A stretch of 7,257 bases of DNA. Source: Gammaproteobacteria bacterium. GTDB taxonomy: Bacteria; Pseudomonadota; Gammaproteobacteria; J044. The stretch spans positions 1-7,257 of the forward strand of contig JALWNJ010000029.1 in the NCBI GenBank assembly GCA_026995955.1, written 5' to 3'. Within the stretch, counting starts at the first letter, position 1, and each line of letters opens with the position of its first letter. Shown here in pieces: positions 1-7,257 of this stretch. A program made the translations under genes and the position numbers. Under the pieces are notes generated by a model. The model did no database searches. It saw only the letters and a program-made list of their open reading frames with translations, and was not told the DNA's origin.

Positions 1-558
1 GTCCTGGGTCGCGATTGCCGCATCGGGCGGCGATGCATCGTGCATGGTGGTGTGGTGATCGGCGCCGACGGCTTCGGCTTTGCCCCGAGCGAGGGACGAT
101 GGGAGAAGATTCCGCAGATCGGTGCCGTGCGGATCGGCGACGACTGCGAGATTGGCGCCAACAGCTGCATCGACCGAGGCGCGCTTCACGATACGGTGAT
201 CGGCAATGGCGTGAAGATCGACAATCTGGTGCAGATTGGTCACAATGTCCGGATTGGCGATCACAGCATCATCGTCGCCTGCGCCATGATCGGCGGCAGT
301 ACCCGAATCGGCAAGGGCTGCGCGATTGCCGGCGGGGTCGGACTGGCCGGCCATCTGGAGCTGGCTGATGGTACCCAGGTCACGGGCATGTCGATGGTGG
401 CGCACGACCTGCCGGCCGGGCGCTATTCGTCCGCCATCGAGGTCCAGGACAGCCGTACCTGGCGGCGCAATCATGCCCGCCTGCATCGCCTGGACGAAAC
501 CATCAAGAAGCTCCGGCGCGAGATCGAGGCGCTGGAGCGCAAAATCGACGAGGAATGA
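1..558 (+). CDS. lpxD: LpxD, UDP-3-O-acylglucosamine N-acyltransferase (3' part, 5' end outside window)
   Basis: The gene is open from base 1 to a TGA at 556-558, giving 185 residues; about 155 N-terminal residues (uridine-binding domain and first hexapeptide coils) lie upstream, judged against the roughly 340-residue E. coli protein. LpxD transfers a 3-hydroxyacyl chain from ACP to the 2-amino group of UDP-3-O-acyl-glucosamine in the cytoplasm, the third lipid A step. Visible signs are repeated hexapeptides (I-G-x-x-x-x type) of a left-handed beta helix, the GADGFGFAP motif, and the IDRGAL motif. QIGHN has its His at bases 241-243, matching E. coli catalytic His239; a second His at 352-354 in LAGH matches His276. 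TGMSMV keeps the Met matching E. coli Met290, described as the acyl-length ruler of LpxD. The C-terminus is a charged, probably coiled helix. fabZ follows after 7 bp, so the two are very likely co-transcribed. The family is certain; only the start is missing. Confidence 0.97.
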   Translation, partial: VLGRDCRIGRRCIVHGGVVIGADGFGFAPSEGRWEKIPQIGAVRIGDDCEIGANSCIDRGALHDTVIGNGVKIDNLVQIGHNVRIGDHSIIVACAMIGGSTRIGKGCAIAGGVGLAGHLELADGTQVTGMSMVAHDLPAGRYSSAIEVQDSRTWRRNHARLHRLDETIKKLRREIEALERKIDEE

Positions 559-565
559 GACACCG

Positions 566-1030
566 ATGGAAGCCATCGACATCCACCAGATCCAGAGCAT
601 CCTCCCGCACCGCTATCCGTTCCTGCTCATCGACCGCATCGAGCACTACACCCTGGGCGAGGAGCTGATCGGCTACAAGAACGTGACCATCAACGAGCCC
701 TTCTTCCAGGGCCACTTTCCCGGTCTGCCCATCATGCCCGGCGTCCTCGTGCTGGAGGCACTGGCCCAGGCCACCGGCATCCTTGCCTTCAAGACCCGGG
801 CCGAGGAGGGTGGCCCCGAGGAACGCCCGAAGGACGAGGTCTATCTGTTCGTGTCGATGGACAATGTGCGTTTTCGCCGCCAGGTGGTGCCCGGCGACAA
901 GCTGACACTGCACGTCAAGCTCATGCGCCGCAAGCGCGGCATGTGGAAGTTCGACTGCGAGGCGCGTGTCGGCGACGAGGTAGCTACCCAGGCCGAGATC
1001 ATGTGCGCGGCCAGGGAGATCGCCCATTGA
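566..1030 (+). CDS. fabZ: FabZ, 3-hydroxyacyl-ACP dehydratase
   Basis: This 154-residue single hot-dog-fold protein dehydrates (3R)-3-hydroxyacyl-ACP to trans-2-enoyl-ACP in fatty acid elongation, in the cytoplasm. It draws on the same 3-hydroxyacyl-ACP pool as LpxA and LpxD, which explains its place between them. The sequence shows [12 protein letters not shown] (13-24) and [11 protein letters not shown] with catalytic His50. [15 protein letters not shown] follows with catalytic Glu64, and the His/Glu spacing of 14 is as in known Fab[12 protein letters not shown] comes later. The ATG at 566 is chosen because it gives the family N-terminus and has a GAGGA ribosome site at 550-554; the frame stays open upstream but there it overlaps lpxD and is not FabZ-like. 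The loop after AFK (about residues 77-92) is charged and five to six residues longer than in the E. coli and Pseudomonas proteins as I recall them. The stop TGA (1028-1030) overlaps the lpxA start. Confidence 0.97.
   Translation: MEAIDIHQIQSILPHRYPFLLIDRIEHYTLGEELIGYKNVTINEPFFQGHFPGLPIMPGVLVLEALAQATGILAFKTRAEEGGPEERPKDEVYLFVSMDNVRFRRQVVPGDKLTLHVKLMRRKRGMWKFDCEARVGDEVATQAEIMCAAREIAH
1013..1029 (+). promoter_or_regulatory. Ribosome site and TTG start of lpxA inside the fabZ end
   Basis: AGGGAG at 1013-1018 lies 8 nt before a TTG at 1027-1029. This TTG shares two bases with the fabZ TGA stop (TTGA). No ATG in the lpxA frame sits near the expected start: the nearest upstream (943) is deep inside fabZ, and a GTG at 1003 would add eight non-family residues. 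The TTG therefore decides the lpxA start, and the overlap suggests translational coupling to fabZ. Confidence 0.75.
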
Positions 1031-1803
1031 TCCATCCCACGGCGATCATCGACCCCGAGGTCCGTGAACGCCTGCCCGAAGACATCCGCATCGGGCCCTA
1101 CAGCATCATCGAAGGAGATGTTTCCTTCGGTCCGGGATGCGAGATCGGGCCGCATGTGGTCATTCGCGGACCGACGCGCATCGGGGCGGAAAACCGGTTC
1201 TTCCAGTTCGCCTCCATCGGCGAACGGCCGCAGGACCTCAAGTACCACGGCGAGCCGACGGAACTCGTCATCGGCGACCGAAACACCTTTCGCGAGTCCT
1301 GCACCGTGCATCGCGGCACCCTGCCGCCGACCGGCATCGAACGCACCGTGATCGGCAACGACAACCTGTTCATGGCCTACACCCACATCGCCCATGACTG
1401 CGTCATCGGCGATCATGTCATCATGTCCAATGCCGCCTCGCTGGCCGGACACGTGACGGTGCACGACCACGCCATCCTCGGCGGCTTCACGCTGGTGCAC
1501 CAGTTCTGCCGGGTGGGGGAGCATGCCTTCACCGGCATGGGCACCGCGCTCAACCGCGATCTGCCGCCGTTCGTCATGGCCAGCGGCAACCTGGCCCGGC
1601 CGGTGGGCATCAACAAGGAAGGGCTGAAGCGGCGCGGTTTCAGCGAGGCGGCCATCCGCGCCCTGCATCAGGCCTTCCGCGCCCTGTTCCGTTCGCGCCG
1701 GCCCGACCGGCAGGAGACCGTTCGGACGCTTGCAGAGACGCATCCCGAAGTGGCGCGCCTGCTGGCCTTCGTCGAGGAGAGCGAGCGCGGCGTCATTCGC
1801 TGA
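1027..1803 (+). CDS. lpxA: LpxA, UDP-N-acetylglucosamine 3-O-acyltransferase
   Basis: LpxA catalyses the first step of lipid A synthesis, moving a 3-hydroxyacyl chain from ACP to the 3-OH of UDP-GlcNAc in the cytoplasm as a homotrimer. From the TTG start it is 258 residues, close to the E. coli (262) and Pseudomonas (258) proteins. Residues 1 to about 185 are left-handed beta-helix hexapeptide repeats and the remainder is the helical C-terminal domain, with NKEGLKRRGF and a final RGVIR. The YTHIAHDC motif holds His120 and the general base His123 (E. coli His122 and His125); His142 and His158 match E. coli His144 and His160. QFASIGERPQDLKYHGEPT and HRGT are also family signatures. The hydrocarbon-ruler position (E. 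coli Gly173) is Met171 in FTGMGT, the residue found in Pseudomonas aeruginosa LpxA, which predicts use of C10-like 3-hydroxyacyl-ACP. The 3' end overlaps the oppositely oriented lpxB by 11 bp. Confidence 0.97.
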   Translation: MIHPTAIIDPEVRERLPEDIRIGPYSIIEGDVSFGPGCEIGPHVVIRGPTRIGAENRFFQFASIGERPQDLKYHGEPTELVIGDRNTFRESCTVHRGTLPPTGIERTVIGNDNLFMAYTHIAHDCVIGDHVIMSNAASLAGHVTVHDHAILGGFTLVHQFCRVGEHAFTGMGTALNRDLPPFVMASGNLARPVGINKEGLKRRGFSEAAIRALHQAFRALFRSRRPDRQETVRTLAETHPEVARLLAFVEESERGVIR

Positions 1804-2962
1804 CGATACGCCCGTCCAGCATCTCGTCCGCCACCCCGGCGATGCGGTCCGGGCCGTTGCCCTCGCCCAGCAGTGCCCGCACCTCTTCCAGGCCTGCCAG
1901 CAGCCGGTGCCGGTAGGCCGGGTCGTCGAGGATCCGCAGGGCCTCGGCCGCGATCGCCTCCGGACGCGCCGCGCCCTGGATGAACTCGCGCACGATCTCG
2001 CGCCCGGCGACGATGTTCGGCAGTCCCACATGATTGATGGTCACCAGGCGGCTGAGGATGAAATGGCTCACCGGTGACAGGCGATAGACGATGACCATCG
2101 GCGTGCCCACCAGCGCCACCTCCAGGGTGGCCGTGCCCGAGGCCGTGATGACCACATCGCTGGCGCGCATGACGCGGTGCGACTGCCCCTCCACCACACG
2201 GATCGGCAGGCCGCTGTCGGCGACGGGCGCCTCGATGCTGTCGCGAGCGATGGTATGGGCCACCGGAATGACAAAACGGGCCTCGGGATGCTGCTCCAGC
2301 ACCTTGCGTGCGGTCTCGATCAGTACCGGCAGGATGCGCGCCACCTCGCTCTGGCGTGAACCCGGCAACAGCCCCAGAAGCGGCCCCTCCGGCTCGAGGC
2401 CCAGGGCCGCGCGGGCCTCTTCCCGGGATTCGGTGATGCGCACCTCGTCCACGAGAGGATGGCCGACATAGCGCACCGGGACGCCGGCCTCGCGGTAGTA
2501 ACGCACCTCGAAGGGGAAGATGGTGGCCATCATGTCGATGCGCTCGCCAATCTTCTTCACCCGGCCCGGCCGCCAGGCCCAAATCTGCGGACTCACATAG
2601 AACAGCACCGGGATGCCCGCGGCCTTGGCCGCCTCGGCCAGCTTGAGATTGAACTCCACGAAGTCCACCAGTACCAGCAGGTCGGGGCGGATCTCCAGCA
2701 TGCGGCGGCGCAGGAAAGCGAGCCGCTCTCGCAAATGCGGGTACTTGACCAGCACCTCCCACAGGCCCATCACCGAGACCTCGTCGGCATCCACCAGGAT
2801 CTCGGCGCCGGCCTCGCGCATGCGCTGGCTGCCCATGCCGCAGAAGCGGGCTGCCGGCCGGCGCCGGCGCAGGGCCTCGATGAAGTGCGCCGCGTGCAGG
2901 TCGCCGGAGGCCTCGCCGGCGACCACCATCACGCATGGAGCAGATTTGTCGCTGTCGTTCAA
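1793..2962 (-). CDS. lpxB: LpxB, lipid-A-disaccharide synthase, on the opposite strand to its cluster partners
   Basis: LpxB is a GT-B glycosyltransferase (family GT19) acting at the inner face of the cytoplasmic membrane. It joins UDP-2,3-diacylglucosamine to lipid X, releasing UDP. The 389 residues match the usual length (E. coli 382). Seen in order: VVAGEASGD (13-21), VMGLWEVL, LLVLVDFVEFN with Asp100 matching E. coli Asp98, the FYVSPQIWAWRPGRVKKIG segment (121-139), FPFEVRYY, GHPLVDEV from 167, LLPGSRQSEV with Arg203 matching E. coli Arg201, and ASGTATLEVAL. All key residues look intact, so the gene should be functional. The TTG start at 2962-2960 is preferred because it supplies the first beta strand and has GGGGGA seven bases upstream; an ATG eleven codons later would cut that strand. 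The gene runs against lpxA and away from rnhB. Its wording (VEFN for E. coli PDFN, SPQIW for SPSVW, GHPLVD for GHTMAD) differs clearly from the E. coli form, so it may belong to another LpxB subgroup. Confidence 0.97.
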   Translation of the reverse strand: MNDSDKSAPCVMVVAGEASGDLHAAHFIEALRRRRPAARFCGMGSQRMREAGAEILVDADEVSVMGLWEVLVKYPHLRERLAFLRRRMLEIRPDLLVLVDFVEFNLKLAEAAKAAGIPVLFYVSPQIWAWRPGRVKKIGERIDMMATIFPFEVRYYREAGVPVRYVGHPLVDEVRITESREEARAALGLEPEGPLLGLLPGSRQSEVARILPVLIETARKVLEQHPEARFVIPVAHTIARDSIEAPVADSGLPIRVVEGQSHRVMRASDVVITASGTATLEVALVGTPMVIVYRLSPVSHFILSRLVTINHVGLPNIVAGREIVREFIQGAARPEAIAAEALRILDDPAYRHRLLAGLEEVRALLGEGNGPDRIAGVADEMLDGRIVSE

Positions 2963-2975
2963 GCTGTAATCCCCC
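2960..2975 (-). promoter_or_regulatory. Ribosome site and TTG start of lpxB
   Basis: Read on the minus strand, GGGGGA (2975-2970) is followed by seven bases and then TTG (2962-2960). The spacing is right for a Shine-Dalgarno element, though the match to GGAGG is imperfect. This supports the TTG over the internal GTG and ATG about ten codons downstream. Confidence 0.55.
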
Positions 2976-2983
2976 GGGCCGGG

Positions 2984-3010
2984 ATGCTATGTTGATGGCT
3001 TCAGTGTAAA
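2984..3010 (-). promoter_or_regulatory. Weak candidate promoter for lpxB
   Basis: On the minus strand a good -35 box TTTACA (3010-3005) is followed, after only 15 bases, by TAGCAT (2989-2984; four of six matches to TATAAT). The short spacer makes this a weak sigma70-type call. lpxB nevertheless needs its own promoter, because nothing upstream on its strand is close, and the whole gap to rnhB is 73 bp. The implied transcript start near 2977 would leave a leader of only about 15 bases. The -10 box overlaps the plus-strand candidate serving rnhB. Confidence 0.28.
2985..2993 (+). promoter_or_regulatory. Candidate extended -10 promoter for rnhB-dnaE
   Basis: TGCTATGTT forms an extended -10 element: TG at 2985-2986, then TATGTT at 2988-2993 with four of six matches. 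No convincing -35 lies 17 bases upstream, which is tolerable for extended -10 promoters. Transcription would begin near 3000, some 36 bases before the rnhB ATG. Because lpxB diverges from this point, rnhB and dnaE cannot be read from the lpxD-fabZ-lpxA transcript without crossing lpxB antisense, so a local promoter is expected. Short inverted arms ATGCT (2984-2988) and AGCAT (3010-3014) flank the region but are too short to call an operator. Confidence 0.35.
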
Positions 3011-3035
3011 GCATGACCGGAGCCAGCCCCAGCCC

Positions 3036-3619
3036 ATGAAGCCCCTCATCGCCGGCCTGGACGAGGCAGGACGCGGCCCGCTCGCGGGGCCGGTGGTAGC
3101 CGCCGCCGTCATCCTGGACGAGCAACGCATCCCGGACGGGCTGGACGATTCCAAGAAGCTCACCGCGGCGCGGCGCGAACGCCTGGCCGAGGCCATCCGC
3201 GACAGTGCCCTGGCCTGGGCCATCGGCCTGTGCGCGGTGGAGGAGATCGACCGCATCAATGTGCTGCAGGCCAGCCTGCTGGCCATGCGCCGCGCCTTCG
3301 ATGGGCTCGGCCTGCGGCCCCAGCGAGCGCTGGTGGACGGCAACCGGCTGCCCGAGTTGCCCTGTCCGGCCGAGGCCGTGGTCGGCGGTGACGGCAAGGT
3401 GCCCTGCATCAGCGCCGCCTCGATCCTGGCCAAGGTGCATCGTGACGCGCTGATGCGCGATCTCCACCGGCAATGGCCGGAATACGGCTTCGACCGGCAC
3501 ATGGGCTACGGCACCCGGGCGCACATGGAGGCGCTGGCCCGCCACGGCCCCTGTCCGGTCCACCGGCGCAGCTTCGCCCCGGTACGCAGCCTGCTCGAAC
3601 AAATGACCCTGGATCTGGA

Positions 3620-3623
<4 letters not shown>
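3036..3623 (+). CDS. rnhB: RNase HII
   Basis: RNase HII cuts RNA in RNA/DNA hybrids, including single ribonucleotides misincorporated in DNA, in the cytoplasm. The 195-residue protein is of ordinary length. It has the opening motif [20 protein letters not shown] with metal ligands Asp9 and Glu10, then DSKKLT (38-43). VDGN carries Asp101 and [18 protein letters not shown] carries Asp119, which complete the catalytic DEDD set. The C-terminal GYGT and the late HxxxxxHRRSF (His170, His176) signature also fit. The ATG at 3036 is chosen because the family motif begins within ten residues of it; GGAG at 3019-3022 is a somewhat distant ribosome site (13 bases). The stop TGA (3621-3623) overlaps the dnaE ATG (ATGA), so the two are an operon with coupled translation. 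The gene lies head to head with lpxB across a 73-bp gap. Confidence 0.97.
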
Positions 3624-7126
<3,503 letters not shown>

Positions 7127-7257
7127 TACCCGGGCTCGGGAAAATCGTTTAACTCTCTGATTTCAAGTGTGATCGACCCTCCGTTGCGGTCCCGGCGCAC
7201 GGCGCCCGCCAATGGGCACGGGCCGCGCCTTCTGGCATAATGTGGTGACCCTACGCA
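7127..7257. other. Non-coding spacer after dnaE
   Basis: No reading frame with family-like content starts here. Two small GC-rich inverted repeats exist: CCCG/CGGG at 7129-7140 and GGCGC-ACG-GCGCC at 7194-7206. Neither is followed by a T run, so no intrinsic terminator can be called for dnaE. In many gammaproteobacteria accA comes next, but its start is not in the window, so the identity of the downstream gene is unknown. Confidence 0.6.
7213..7241 (+). promoter_or_regulatory. Candidate sigma70-type promoter for the next gene
   Basis: TGGGCA (7213-7218, four of six to TTGACA) stands exactly 17 bases before CATAAT (7236-7241, five of six to TATAAT). A TG at 7233-7234 adds an extended -10. This is the best promoter match in the window. 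Transcription would start near 7248, so the gene to the right probably has its own promoter in addition to any read-through from dnaE. The start of that gene is outside the window. Confidence 0.5.

Noticed and set aside
326..565. FabZ with an 80-residue N-terminal extension
   Set aside because: The extra part is lpxD read in another frame. The ATG at 566 gives the standard FabZ N-terminus.
943..1026. Longer LpxA with an N-terminal extension starting at the ATG at 943
   Set aside because: The extra 28 residues lie wholly within fabZ and are basic, non-family sequence. The TTG at 1027 has a good ribosome site and gives the normal 258-residue length.
841..2031. 396-codon minus-strand open frame across fabZ, lpxA and the lpxB 3' end
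   Set aside because: It overlaps three confident genes in a shadow frame and shows no recognisable domain.
2984..3014. ATGCT...AGCAT inverted arms as a regulator-binding operator
   Set aside because: The arms are five bases with 21 bases between them and no extension on either side, so chance occurrence cannot be excluded.
1668..3602. 644-codon minus-strand open frame covering lpxB and rnhB
   Set aside because: It lies in a different frame from lpxB, has low-complexity Gly/Arg/Ala content and spans the lpxB/rnhB divergent region. It is an artefact of GC-rich third positions.
3473..3619. DnaE start at the ATG at 3473
   Set aside because: This would add 49 residues that are rnhB read out of frame. 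[14 protein letters not shown] from 3620 matches the E. coli DnaE beginning.
7129..7150. CCCG/CGGG hairpin followed by AAAATCGTTT as a terminator
   Set aside because: The stem is only 4 bp and is followed by an A run rather than a T tract on the transcript strand.
7194..7206. GGCGC-ACG-GCGCC hairpin as a dnaE terminator
   Set aside because: It is a 5-bp stem with a three-base loop and no following T run, and such GC palindromes arise by chance in this composition.

Overview
The window is a dense, GC-rich (about two thirds G+C by eye) piece of a Gram-negative chromosome. It carries the classic proteobacterial lipid A / replication cluster: lpxD (3' part), fabZ, lpxA, lpxB, rnhB and dnaE. Gene order and the enterobacterial-like DnaE point to a gammaproteobacterium. 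GC content, the LpxA acyl-pocket residue and the form of LpxB suggest a non-enteric one, perhaps a chemolithotroph or purple-sulfur type lineage, but that is inference only. All genes look intact except lpxD, which is cut by the window edge. I see no mobile elements, tRNA, rRNA, CRISPR or prophage genes.

Layout: positions 1-1803 (+) hold lpxD', fabZ and lpxA, packed with a 7-bp gap and then a 4-bp overlap, so they form one transcription unit. Positions 1793-2962 hold lpxB on the minus strand. It meets lpxA tail to tail with an 11-bp overlap, whereas the familiar arrangement (as in E. coli) has lpxB on the same strand as lpxA. Positions 2963-3035 are a 73-bp divergent control region. Positions 3036-7126 (+) hold rnhB and dnaE, joined by an ATGA stop/start overlap. 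Positions 7127-7257 are non-coding, with a good candidate promoter for the next, off-window gene.

Function: LpxA, LpxD and LpxB catalyse the first, third and fifth steps of the Raetz lipid A pathway. LpxA adds the 3-O acyl chain to UDP-GlcNAc, LpxD adds the 2-N acyl chain, and LpxB joins UDP-diacylglucosamine to lipid X to make the disaccharide. FabZ belongs to fatty acid elongation and competes with LpxA/LpxD for 3-hydroxyacyl-ACP. RnhB removes RNA from RNA/DNA hybrids, and DnaE is the replicative polymerase alpha subunit.

I found no new biological system. The points worth a second look are the in-place reversal of lpxB with the resulting convergent overlap and divergent promoter region, the methionine at the LpxA hydrocarbon-ruler position (predicting short, C10-like 3-hydroxyacyl chains), and inferred TTG start codons on both lpxA and lpxB.
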